From assembly GCA_945882475.1 (NCBI GenBank), contig CAMCWJ010000094.1, forward strand, positions 1 to 9,126: a DNA stretch of 9,126 bases. Reading direction: 5' to 3'. Shown one piece after another: positions 1-6,666 of this stretch (positions are counted from its first letter, which is position 1; each line of letters opens with the position of its first letter). The DNA is from Bifidobacterium breve. GTDB taxonomy: Bacteria; Actinomycetota; Actinomycetes; Mycobacteriales; Mycobacteriaceae. The position numbers were made by a program, and so were the translations under genes. Below the pieces are notes generated by a model. The model made no database searches, was not told the origin of the DNA, and saw only the letters and a list, made by a program, of their open reading frames with translations.

Positions 1-5
1 CACTC

Positions 6-512
6 TCAGGAGGCGGTCACCTCAGGGGGTAGGGGACTGGCGAGGTGATCGGCAGCGATCAGTTTGCCATCGGCCAACGTCAGGATCCATGCGCTGCCCT
101 TGCGGTTGCGTGACTTGTCCGGTTCCACCCGATGGCGTGCGCACCACCACGCGATCAGATACGGCATCACCCTGCCCTGCGTGCAGATCACCGGTGTGCC
201 CTCCGCCGCGGCGATCGCCAGCAGGCGTTGGTGCGCGGGCCGGCGTGTTTTTGCGTAGGCCTCCTCGGTGAAACCGGGTTCGATCGTGATCTGTACGTCG
301 AGTTCCTGCGCCAGCGGTTCGACCGTCTGAATGCAGCGCAGACGATCGGCGGCGTGAACGGCCGACACCCCGAATGCCATGAGTTGGGGCACCAGCGATT
401 CCGCCTGCGCGCGGCCCTTGGCGTCCAACGGCCGGTCCCGGTCGTCGCCGGTGTAGCGATCCTTGCGACCGGCGGTGCCGTGCCTGACAACCACCACCGT
501 TCTGGTGTCCAC
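6..512 (-). CDS. mutT1: MutT1, C-terminal histidine-phosphatase (SixA/RHG-like) part
   Basis: This 168-residue frame is the second domain of MutT1, the histidine-phosphatase fold with RHG at residues 10-12 (VVVVRHGTAG). It also has the conserved PLDAKGRAQAESL stretch, an arginine-rich ADRLRC segment and the ending ADHL. The usual second catalytic-loop His is Gln in CTQGRV, as in M. tuberculosis MutT1 as I recall it. It lies in the same frame as the Nudix part and is separated from it by 23 sense codons after the TAG at 582-584. Those codons (ADAAERLTYPHDRK and on) still match the family linker. If made separately, the best start is GTG at 510-512, with an AAGGG 4 nt upstream (517-521), placing the start exactly at the domain boundary. 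Alternatives are readthrough of the TAG giving a 311-residue protein, or a dead gene. The TGA stop is at 6-8. Confidence 0.75.
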   Translation of the reverse strand: MDTRTVVVVRHGTAGRKDRYTGDDRDRPLDAKGRAQAESLVPQLMAFGVSAVHAADRLRCIQTVEPLAQELDVQITIEPGFTEEAYAKTRRPAHQRLLAIAAAEGTPVICTQGRVMPYLIAWWCARHRVEPDKSRNRKGSAWILTLADGKLIAADHLASPLPPEVTAS

Positions 513-581
513 CGGGCCCTTGGCGAACCGGGTGATCAGTTTGCGGTCATGGGGGTAGGTGAGTCGTTCGGCTGCGTCGGC

Positions 582-584
582 CTA
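582..584 (-). other. mutT1: In-frame amber (TAG) codon inside mutT1
   Basis: On the minus strand the reading is CTT CCG TAG GCC GAC GCA, i.e. Leu-Pro-stop-Ala-Asp-Ala. M. tuberculosis MutT1 reads LPVPDAM at this place. The frame before (936-938 onward) and after (510-512 onward) is identical, so there is no net insertion or deletion. One substitution from GAG, CAG, AAG, TTG, TGG or TCG would suffice, or two from GTG. Confidence 0.9.
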
Positions 585-938
585 CGGAAGCCACAGCAGT
601 TGATCGACTTCGTCACCGGGCACGAATTCACCGCCCTGGCCGCGGGCCGCCCAGTAGTGAACGATCTTGGTACCGCCCGGGATTGGGTACCGCACTGTTC
701 GAAGCCGCCGGCCCAGATGCGCGCGCTGGCCGGTCTCCTCGAAGATCTCCCGCGCGGCAGCCACGGGTTCGGTCTCGCCGGGATCGAGTTTGCCCTTGGG
801 TAACGACCAGTCGTTGTAGCGGGGCCGATGAACGACGGCGAATCGCGGTTCACCCGAATCCGGATCGGGCTGCCACAGCACCGCTCCGGCGGCCACCACC
901 GTTTTGGCGACCTTGCTCTTCTTGGATGGGGTTGTCAT
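582..938 (-). CDS. mutT1: MutT1, N-terminal Nudix hydrolase part (cut short by in-frame TAG)
   Basis: This is the Nudix half of a MutT1-type protein. In mycobacteria MutT1 removes phosphate from oxidised guanine nucleotides (8-oxo-dGTP) and diadenosine polyphosphates, protecting the nucleotide pool. The 118 residues hold a complete Nudix box at about G49-Q71 (GKLDPGE, then REIFEETG), preceded by the family signature HRPRYNDWSLPKG. The ATG at 938 lies 6 nt after the ppk1 stop, so expression is probably coupled to ppk1; no strong Shine-Dalgarno is visible. Reading stops at TAG 582-584, directly after LLWLP. M. tuberculosis MutT1 (about 317 aa) continues here into the last Nudix helix and then a histidine-phosphatase domain. 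The same frame downstream still encodes that sequence, so the gene is split by one codon rather than frameshifted. A product ending here lacks the final Nudix helix. Family assignment is strong; whether the product is functional is open. Confidence 0.85.
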   Translation of the reverse strand: MTTPSKKSKVAKTVVAAGAVLWQPDPDSGEPRFAVVHRPRYNDWSLPKGKLDPGETEPVAAAREIFEETGQRAHLGRRLRTVRYPIPGGTKIVHYWAARGQGGEFVPGDEVDQLLWLP

Positions 939-944
939 CGATGG

Positions 945-3131
945 TCAGGACTGCAGCCGACGCTCCATGAGCCACTCCTGGTGGTCGCGAACCTGACGGC
1001 CGTCCTGCGGCGAAGCGACCCAGTTGCCGTCTGCACCGAGTTCCCAGCACCGGGTCGAGGGATCCATCGCCGACTCCAGCACCGAGTCGAGATAGCCGGT
1101 CAGGCGGGGGTCCTTCACCTGAACCAGAACTTCGACGCGACGATCGAGATTGCGGTGCATCATGTCGGCGCTGCCGATGAGGAACTCGTTGATCGCGTTG
1201 AAGTGGACCACCCGCGAATGCTCCAGGTACCGGCCGAGGATCGAACGCACCACGATGTTCTCCGAGTAACCCGGCACCCCGGCCCGCAGTGCGCAGATAC
1301 CCCGGACGATCACCTCGACGCGCACACCGGCCTGCGACGCCCGGTACAGCGCGTCGATCACCTGCTCGTCGACAAGAGCATTGGCCTTCAACCGGATTCG
1401 GCCGTTGCCGCCCTGACGGTGCGCGACGATCTCGCGGTCGATTCGCTCGATGATTCCCCTGCGCACCCCCAGCGGTGCGACCAACAGATTCCGATAACCC
1501 TGCTTGCGGGAGTAGCCGGTGAGCGAGTTGAACAGATCGGTCAGATCCGCCCCGATCTCGGGTGCGGCGGTCAGCAATCCAACGTCCTCGTAGAGCCGGG
1601 CCGTCTTCGGGTTGTAGTTGCCGGTGCCGATGTGGCAGTAGCGCCGGATCGTCGAGCCTTCGCGGCGCACCACCAGACAGGTCTTGCAGTGCGTCTTGAG
1701 GCCGATGAGCCCATAGACCACGTGCACGCCGGCGTCTTCGAGCTTGCGTGCCCACTTGATGTTGGCCTGCTCGTCGAAGCGGGCTTTCAGCTCGACCAGC
1801 GCAACCACCTGCTTGCCGGCCCGGGCCGCCTCGATCAGTGCGTTGACGATGGGCGAGTCGCCGGAGGTCCGGTAGAGCGTCTGCTTGATGGCCAGCACAT
1901 TCGGGTCGGCGGCGGCCTGTTCGATGAATCGCTGCACCGTCGTGGAGAACGAGTCGTAGGGGTGGTGCACCAGCACGTCGCCGTCGCGCAGCGTGGCGAA
2001 GATGCTCTTCGGGGTCTCCCGCTCGCCGAAGGCGGGCGGAGTGGCCGGCACGAACGGGCGGTCCTTGAGACCGGGGCGGTCGATGCCGTAGATCTGCCAC
2101 AGCGCGGACAGGTCGAGCAGACCCGGAACCTGCACCGCGTCGCCGGGTGCGACATCGAGTTCGCGCTGCAGCAGCTCGAGCATGTTCTCGGTCATGTCGC
2201 TGGAGACCTCGAGGCGGACGGGAGAGCCGAAGCGGCGCTTGGCCAGTTCGCGTTCCAGGGCCTGCAGCAGATCCTCGTCGCGATCCTCGTCGACCTCCAT
2301 GTCGGCGTTGCGGGTGATCCGGAACGCGTGGTGCTCCACGATCTCCACGCCCGGGAACAACGCCGGCAGGAATGCCGCGATGAGTTCCTCCATGGGCAGG
2401 AACCGGACGGTGGCGGCGTCGTCGCCGCTGCCGTCGAGTTGGACGAACCGGTCGACGTTGTCGGGCACCTTCACGCGCGCGAAGTGCTGCCCGCCGTCCT
2501 CCGGTGAGCGGACCGTCACAGCCAGGTTCAGGCTCAGGCCGCTGACGAACGGGAACGGGTGAGCCGGGTCGACGGCGAGCGGTGTCAGAACCGGGAATAC
2601 CTGCTCATGGAAATAGTTGGACAGTTCGCCGCGCTCGGCTTCGGAGAGGTCCGCCCAGGTGATGATGTGGACGCCTTCGGCCGCCAGTGCCGGCCGCACC
2701 GATTCTCCGAATACCTGCGCTTGGCGCAGCGACAACTGCTGGGTCCGTTCGGCGATGCGGCGCAGTTGCTCGCGGGGGGATAGGCCGTCCGCGGACCGGA
2801 CCGTCAGGCCCATCTCGTCGCGGCGCTTGAGGCCGGCAACCCGGACCATGTAGAACTCGTCGAGGTTGGAGGCGAAGATCGCCAGGAACTTCGCCCGTTC
2901 CAGCAGCGGAAGCGACGTGTCGGCGGCCAATGCGAGCACGCGGGCGTTGAAATCCAGCCAGCTCAGTTCCCGGTTGAGGTAACGGTCCTCGGGCAGTGCG
3001 TTGTCCTCGGCGACCGCAGTGGCTGCCGGCGGTGCACCCGGGGCTACGCCGTCGGTCGGTGACCCGTTCGCCGGTGACTCTGAGTGTCGGGCGGTGATCT
3101 CGGCCTCGGTCATGGGCTCATCATCCACCAT
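945..3131 (-). CDS. ppk1: Polyphosphate kinase 1
   Basis: PPK1 reversibly transfers the gamma-phosphate of ATP onto inorganic polyphosphate; in mycobacteria this feeds stress signalling and persistence. The 728-residue protein compares with about 742 in M. tuberculosis. After a variable, Ala/Pro-rich N-terminus of about 48 residues comes the family opening RYLNRELSWLDFNARVL, then NLDEFYMVRVAGL. Key residues present are the autophosphorylated His in KTHCK (H481), the conserved His of YCHIGTGNYN (H500) and the His of YLEHSR (H638), followed by GSADMMHRNLDRRVEV. The start is uncertain: ATG 3131 (MVDDEPMTEAEI) and ATG 3113 (MTEAEI) both lack a convincing Shine-Dalgarno. An upstream start at 3275 would overlap fbiD and is unlikely. 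The fbiD stop is 59 nt upstream and mutT1 begins 6 nt downstream, suggesting a leftward operon. Confidence 0.96.
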   Translation of the reverse strand: MVDDEPMTEAEITARHSESPANGSPTDGVAPGAPPAATAVAEDNALPEDRYLNRELSWLDFNARVLALAADTSLPLLERAKFLAIFASNLDEFYMVRVAGLKRRDEMGLTVRSADGLSPREQLRRIAERTQQLSLRQAQVFGESVRPALAAEGVHIITWADLSEAERGELSNYFHEQVFPVLTPLAVDPAHPFPFVSGLSLNLAVTVRSPEDGGQHFARVKVPDNVDRFVQLDGSGDDAATVRFLPMEELIAAFLPALFPGVEIVEHHAFRITRNADMEVDEDRDEDLLQALERELAKRRFGSPVRLEVSSDMTENMLELLQRELDVAPGDAVQVPGLLDLSALWQIYGIDRPGLKDRPFVPATPPAFGERETPKSIFATLRDGDVLVHHPYDSFSTTVQRFIEQAAADPNVLAIKQTLYRTSGDSPIVNALIEAARAGKQVVALVELKARFDEQANIKWARKLEDAGVHVVYGLIGLKTHCKTCLVVRREGSTIRRYCHIGTGNYNPKTARLYEDVGLLTAAPEIGADLTDLFNSLTGYSRKQGYRNLLVAPLGVRRGIIERIDREIVAHRQGGNGRIRLKANALVDEQVIDALYRASQAGVRVEVIVRGICALRAGVPGYSENIVVRSILGRYLEHSRVVHFNAINEFLIGSADMMHRNLDRRVEVLVQVKDPRLTGYLDSVLESAMDPSTRCWELGADGNWVASPQDGRQVRDHQEWLMERRLQS

Positions 3132-3190
3132 TGCGGTGACCCGCGGGTAAGCGGTGGCTAAACCGCCCGAACCCGCAAACGGCGGTGGGA

Positions 3191-3814
3191 TCAATCCGTG
3201 ATGGCCGCCGCCGTCGCGGCTCCCACACCCAGCAGACGGGCCGCGGCAAGGTCCTCGGGGGTGTCGATGTCGCACCGCAGGCCCGGCCAGGATCCGATGA
3301 GTTCGACCGCCCCGGAATCCCGGTGCCGGCCGGCCGAACCGGTCCCGAAGCGGGGGTCCGGCGGCACGCCGAAGGCGAACAGCGCGGCGGTCCCCAGGCC
3401 CTCGCGGTCGGCGACGAAACTGCGCGGATACGCGCGCGCCTCGGTGAGCGCCGCGCGCAGTTCCGGTGCCGTGAGGGCAGGCAAATCGCCTTGCAGGACA
3501 ACGATATCGGTGGCCGGTGCCACCGATATCGATGCCAGCCGCACGGCGTTGTTCAACGGATCGGGATGGTTCGGTGGCGTCGGGTCGGCCAATACATGGG
3601 CGCCAAGTCCGCGGGCCGCAGCCGCCGCCGTCGCATCCGGCGTGACGACGGTGACCGACCCCACGACCTGCCGCGCCGCGGTGATCGTGTCGATGAGCAT
3701 GGCGAGCACCACGCGCTCGCGGGTGCCGGCGTCGAAGAGCGCGGCGAGCCTGGTCTTGGCCTCGGGCAGGCGCTTAACCGCGATGATCAGCCTGACATCG
3801 GGTGCGCCGCTCAT
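3191..3814 (-). CDS. fbiD: Phosphoenolpyruvate guanylyltransferase, coenzyme F420 biosynthesis (FbiD/CofC)
   Basis: FbiD couples GTP with phosphoenolpyruvate (2-phospholactate in archaeal CofC) to make the activated precursor used by FbiA in F420 synthesis. The 207-residue product resembles M. tuberculosis Rv2983 (214 aa) along its whole length. Visible landmarks are LIIAVKRLPEAKTRL near the N-terminus (nucleotide-binding region, K14 and K20), ADPTPPNHPDPLN around residue 80, VVLQGDLPAL at about 106-114, RHRDSGAVEL and a C-terminal LRCDIDTPEDL. Two in-frame ATGs are possible. GGCAGG at 3824-3829 touches the upstream ATG (3823) but sits 9 nt before the ATG at 3814, so 3814 is preferred; it also matches the MSGTPD start of Rv2983. 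It diverges from gpsA across 70 nt and leads toward ppk1. A strong inverted repeat (3502-3531) lies inside the gene. Confidence 0.94.
   Translation of the reverse strand: MSGAPDVRLIIAVKRLPEAKTRLAALFDAGTRERVVLAMLIDTITAARQVVGSVTVVTPDATAAAAARGLGAHVLADPTPPNHPDPLNNAVRLASISVAPATDIVVLQGDLPALTAPELRAALTEARAYPRSFVADREGLGTAALFAFGVPPDPRFGTGSAGRHRDSGAVELIGSWPGLRCDIDTPEDLAAARLLGVGAATAAAITD
3502..3531. repeat. Perfect 13-bp inverted repeat with 4-nt loop inside fbiD
   Basis: The left arm CGATATCGGTGGC (3502-3514), loop CGGT (3515-3518) and right arm GCCACCGATATCG (3519-3531) are fully complementary. Each arm ends in the self-complementary octamer CGATATCG, so that octamer also occurs as a direct repeat 22 bp apart, about two helical turns. 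It encodes part of SISVAPATDIV in fbiD, just before VVLQGDLPAL. No T-run follows on either strand, so it does not look like an intrinsic terminator. Confidence 0.9.
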
Positions 3815-3845
3815 GGCCGTCATCCTGCCAGCGCCGGGTCGTGAT

Positions 3846-3851
3846 TAGGTT
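3846..3851 (+). promoter_or_regulatory. Putative -10 box (TAGGTT) for gpsA
   Basis: TAGGTT fits the mycobacterial TANNNT -10 consensus and would start a transcript near 3858, about 27 nt before the gpsA ATG. A clear -35 is not visible, as is common in mycobacteria. On the opposite strand of this 70-nt interval I see no good -10 for fbiD. Confidence 0.45.
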
Positions 3852-3884
3852 GAACGCGGCGCGGGGTGCGGCGAGAGAGGTGAG

Positions 3885-4886
3885 ATGGGCGCGACGGCGG
3901 CGGTGATGGGCGCGGGAGCGTGGGGTTCGGCCCTGGCCAAGGTGCTGGCCGACGCCGGCAACGACGTCCGGCTGTGGGCGCGTCGGCCGGAGGTCGCCGA
4001 CGAGGTCAACGCAACGCACACCAACGAGCGTTATCTGCCCGGCATCGCGTTGCCCGCTGCGGTCCGAGCGACCGCCGATGCCGGCGAGGCCCTCGATGGG
4101 GTCACGACGGTGCTCCTGGGCGTGCCGTCGCAGACCCTGCGGTCCAACCTGGTGGCCTGGCGGGACGACATCGCCGACGGCGCGACCCTGGTCAGCTTGG
4201 CCAAGGGGATCGAACTGGGCACCGGTGCCCGGATGAGCGAGGTGATCATCGCGGTGACCGGCGTGGATCCGGGCCGGGTCGCAGTGGTGTCGGGACCCAA
4301 TCTCGCCGACGAGATCGCCCAGGAGCAACCGGCCGCGACGGTGGTCGCGTGCACCGATGAGGGCCGGGCGGTGGCACTGCAGCGGGCGTTGAGTACCTCA
4401 TATCTGCGGCCCTACACCAACGCCGATGTGGTGGGCACCGAGATCGGCGGCGCCTGCAAGAACGTGATCGCACTGGCCTGCGGGATGGCGGCCGGGGTGG
4501 GATTGGGCGAGAACACCGCCGCGGCGATCATCACCCGCGGCCTGGCCGAGATCATGCGATTAGGAATCGCTCTCGGTGCCAAGACCACCACCCTTGCCGG
4601 GCTGGCCGGCGTGGGCGACCTGGTGGCCACCTGCACCTCGCCGCACTCGCGCAACCGCAGTTTCGGCGTGCACCTCGGCCGCGGATTCTCGGTGGAGCAG
4701 ACGCGCAGTGCCACTGAAGGTCACGTCGCCGAGGGGGTCAGCAGCGCGACGGCGATCCTCGCCCTCGCCGCGGCCCACGGTGTGGAGATGCCACTTACCG
4801 ATGCCGTGCACCGGGTGTGTCACCGGGGCCTGTCGGTCCACGACGCGGTCGCACTGCTGCTGGGTCGCAGCACCAAACCTGAGTGA
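3885..4886 (+). CDS. gpsA: Glycerol-3-phosphate dehydrogenase [NAD(P)+], biosynthetic
   Basis: GpsA reduces dihydroxyacetone phosphate to sn-glycerol 3-phosphate, the backbone for phospholipids. The 333 residues are full length. The Rossmann dinucleotide loop GAGAWG is at 9-14, followed by SLAKGIE (K107), SGPNLADEI at 136-144, the catalytic lysine in GGACKNVIA (K192), then LAGLAGVGDLVATC and SRNRSFG (about 255-261), which bind the substrate phosphate. The ATG at 3885 has AGAGG 4 nt upstream and the coding frame starts directly at the Rossmann strand, so the start is secure. The gene is followed after 78 nt by ddl on the same strand, as in other mycobacteria. Mycobacteria can carry a second glycerol-3-phosphate dehydrogenase elsewhere; this one corresponds by synteny to the Rv2982c copy. 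Confidence 0.97.
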   Translation: MGATAAVMGAGAWGSALAKVLADAGNDVRLWARRPEVADEVNATHTNERYLPGIALPAAVRATADAGEALDGVTTVLLGVPSQTLRSNLVAWRDDIADGATLVSLAKGIELGTGARMSEVIIAVTGVDPGRVAVVSGPNLADEIAQEQPAATVVACTDEGRAVALQRALSTSYLRPYTNADVVGTEIGGACKNVIALACGMAAGVGLGENTAAAIITRGLAEIMRLGIALGAKTTTLAGLAGVGDLVATCTSPHSRNRSFGVHLGRGFSVEQTRSATEGHVAEGVSSATAILALAAAHGVEMPLTDAVHRVCHRGLSVHDAVALLLGRSTKPE

Positions 4887-4949
4887 GCCCGTAAAAAACT
4901 GGATCGGATGGTCCGCACCGCGCAACGGGGAACCCCAGCGGCGGGGCTG

Positions 4950-4955
4950 TAGCCT
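4950..4955 (+). promoter_or_regulatory. Putative -10 box (TAGCCT) for ddl, short or no leader
   Basis: TAGCCT matches TANNNT and ends 9 nt before the GTG start of ddl, so the transcript could begin at or within a few bases of the start codon. The 78-nt gpsA-ddl interval contains no terminator-like hairpin with a T-run, so readthrough from gpsA is also possible. Confidence 0.4.
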
Positions 4956-4964
4956 CTGCAGGTT

Positions 4965-6032
4965 GTGACCTCCGCTGACGGCTCCCGGATCCGGGTCGCC
5001 GTCGTCTACGGCGGACGCAGTTCTGAGCACGCCATCTCGTGTGTGTCGGCGGGCAGCATTCTGCGGCATCTGGATCCGCGGCGCTTCGAGGTGGTGCCGG
5101 TGGGCATCACGGCGGCCGGTGCCTGGCTGCGCACCGATGCCAGCCCGGACGACCTGACCATCACCGATCGGCGCATGCCCGCGGTCACCGGCGAGGCGGC
5201 CACTCCGCTGGCGGCGGCGGCGGAGATCCTGGCGTCGGTGGACGTGGTGTTCCCGATCCTGCACGGACCCTACGGCGAGGACGGCACCATCCAGGGCCTG
5301 CTCGAGTTGGCCGGCCTGCCCTACGTAGGGGCGGGTGTACTGGCCAGTGCGGCCGGTATGGACAAGGAATTCACCAAGAAACTGCTCGCCGTCGAGGGCC
5401 TGCCGATCGGCGACTACGCGGTCCTGCGGCCGCGTCAGGACCGACCGGCTGCCGAAGACCTTGACCGCCTTGGCTTTCCGATGTTCGTCAAACCGGCGCG
5501 TGGGGGCTCGTCCATCGGGGTCAGCCGGGTCACCGCGGCCGCCGAACTGCCGGATGCGATAGCGCAGGCGCGCCGCCACGATCCCAAGGTGATCCTCGAG
5601 GCCGAGATCCGCGGCCGCGAACTTGAATGCGGTGTGCTCGAGTTCCCGGACGGATCTCTGGGTGCCAGCACCATCGGTGAGATTCGGGTGGCCGGAGTCA
5701 GCGGCCGCGAGGACGGTTTCTACGACTTCGACACCAAGTATCTCGACGACGCCGCCGAGTTGGACGTTCCGGCTGACGTCAACGACGCGGTTGCAGATAG
5801 TTTGCGGGACTTGGCTATTCGCACTTTCACTGCATTGGATTGTCAGGGGCTGGCCCGGGTGGACTTCTTCCTCACCGAGGACGGCCCGGTGGTCAACGAG
5901 ATCAACACCATGCCCGGTTTCACCACGATCTCGATGTATCCGCGGATGTGGGCGGCCAGTGGGGTGGACTATCCGACGCTGGTGGCCACCATGGTCGAGA
6001 CCGCGCTGGCCCGGGGCACCGGTCTGCGCTGA
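4965..6032 (+). CDS. ddl: D-alanine--D-alanine ligase
   Basis: Ddl joins two D-alanines using ATP, supplying the dipeptide end of the peptidoglycan stem; it is a target of D-cycloserine. The 355-residue protein has the ATP-grasp layout: N-terminal VAVVYGGRSSEHAISCVSAGS (E21), ILHGPYGEDGTIQGLLE (about 98-114), VGAGVLASAAGMDKEFTKKL, the glycine-rich ATP loop KPARGGSSIGVS (176-187), FYDFDTKYLDD with the tyrosine (Y259) expected of D-Ala-D-Ala rather than D-Ala-D-Lac ligases, and RVDFFLTEDGPVVNEINTMPGF (298-319) with the metal-binding acidic and Asn residues. The GTG start at 4965 gives MTSADGSRIRVAVVYGG, close to the family length. It is about 18 residues shorter than the M. tuberculosis form because of a shorter loop around residue 80. 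Its TGA is 2 nt from the convergent DUF3515 stop. Confidence 0.97.
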   Translation: MTSADGSRIRVAVVYGGRSSEHAISCVSAGSILRHLDPRRFEVVPVGITAAGAWLRTDASPDDLTITDRRMPAVTGEAATPLAAAAEILASVDVVFPILHGPYGEDGTIQGLLELAGLPYVGAGVLASAAGMDKEFTKKLLAVEGLPIGDYAVLRPRQDRPAAEDLDRLGFPMFVKPARGGSSIGVSRVTAAAELPDAIAQARRHDPKVILEAEIRGRELECGVLEFPDGSLGASTIGEIRVAGVSGREDGFYDFDTKYLDDAAELDVPADVNDAVADSLRDLAIRTFTALDCQGLARVDFFLTEDGPVVNEINTMPGFTTISMYPRMWAASGVDYPTLVATMVETALARGTGLR

Positions 6033-6034
6033 CC

Positions 6035-6595
6035 TCAGCCCGGAGGTGCGGGCCGGATCGGCATCGCCGGCATGGTCCGCGCGATCACCTCGGAGAGGGT
6101 CTGAATCGGAGTGGGGCCCGAACCGTCCGGCAGGGTCAGTACGACGTACACCGGTCGGTCGACACTGACCCAGGTGCTGCGCGCGGTCGCGGCGTCGCCG
6201 AGCCGCAGCCACTGCACGTCGTCGACCACCTGCAGTGGCGAACCCACCACGAACTCGGCCGGCCGGTCCAGCCCACACCGCAGAATCACCGATTGGTCGT
6301 CGCGGCGCCAGGCCGCCGCACCGGGCGGAACGGGTTGCGCGGCCACAGCGCGCTCGAAGTCGCCGAGACGGTCGGGCAGGGCCGCCAGCAATGCCTGGCA
6401 TTCGGGTGTCTGGGCGCCCGGCGCGGGCAGTCCGGCGATGGCTATCGGCGCGGGTGTGCCCTGTCGCGACGCAGCCATCGCCAGCACCACCCCGATCGCG
6501 ATCACCGACAGTGTCAGCGCCGCGATCAGAACACCGCGCGGCGGGACGTCGGCCGCCGGATCGGCCGCCGGCGCGCTAACGGGATCGCGCTGCAC
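6035..6595 (-). CDS. DUF3515 membrane-anchored protein (Rv2980-like)
   Basis: The function is unknown. The 186-residue protein belongs to the actinobacterial DUF3515 family and matches Rv2980 of M. tuberculosis in synteny and size. A short cytoplasmic N-terminus (about 20 residues) is followed by one hydrophobic segment at about 22-42 (VLIAALTLSVIAIGVVLAMAA). An outward-facing domain of about 140 residues follows. It contains two cysteines, in TPECQALLAALPDRL and VILRCGLDRP, that could form a disulfide outside the membrane. The conserved end is VDRPVYVVLTLPDGSGPTPIQTLSEVIARTMP. I infer an uncleaved signal anchor, as no lipobox or clear signal peptidase site is visible. The GTG start at 6595 is set by GAGGAG 6 nt upstream (6602-6607). 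It runs divergently from thiL and convergently with ddl. Confidence 0.88.
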   Translation of the reverse strand: MQRDPVSAPAADPAADVPPRGVLIAALTLSVIAIGVVLAMAASRQGTPAPIAIAGLPAPGAQTPECQALLAALPDRLGDFERAVAAQPVPPGAAAWRRDDQSVILRCGLDRPAEFVVGSPLQVVDDVQWLRLGDAATARSTWVSVDRPVYVVLTLPDGSGPTPIQTLSEVIARTMPAMPIRPAPPG

Positions 6596-6618
6596 CCAGT
6601 TCTCCTCGTCGCGGGCCC

Positions 6619-6624
6619 TAGACT
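6619..6624 (+). promoter_or_regulatory. Putative -10 box (TAGACT) for thiL
   Basis: TAGACT is a good TANNNT box and would start RNA near 6631. That is downstream of the possible GTG at 6628 and about 35 nt upstream of the GTG at 6667, which supports the latter as the thiL start. Confidence 0.5.
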
Positions 6625-6633
6625 GACGTGCTC

Positions 6634-6639
6634 AAGCTA
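6634..6639 (-). promoter_or_regulatory. Putative -10 box (TAGCTT) for the DUF3515 gene
   Basis: Read on the minus strand, TAGCTT fits TANNNT and would start RNA near 6627, about 31 nt before the GTG at 6595. It lies inside the predicted thiL leader. Confidence 0.4.
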
Positions 6640-6666
6640 CCGCAGCGGGTGCGCGGAAGGAGTGCC

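Noticed and set aside
828..2507. A 559-codon open frame on the plus strand, antisense to ppk1
   Set aside because: It mirrors the codon bias of ppk1, has no recognisable domain or ribosome-binding site, and ppk1 on the other strand is certain.
3132..3190. ACCGCC...GGCGGT stem between fbiD and ppk1 as a terminator
   Set aside because: The loop is about 14 nt, the stem 6 bp, and only TTTA follows; too weak to call.
3132..3275. Upstream start of ppk1 at 3275
   Set aside because: It would overlap the end of fbiD by 85 nt and add Arg/Gly-rich sequence absent from the family; starts at 3131 or 3113 fit better.
4887..4964. Terminator or riboswitch between gpsA and ddl
   Set aside because: Only short GGGG/CCCC pairings and an A-run after gpsA are present; no stem followed by T residues on the plus strand.
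4560..6401. A 613-codon open frame on the minus strand across gpsA, ddl and DUF3515
   Set aside because: It is antisense to two certain genes, is low-complexity Arg/Gly/Ala-rich, and runs through gene boundaries; a GC-bias artefact.
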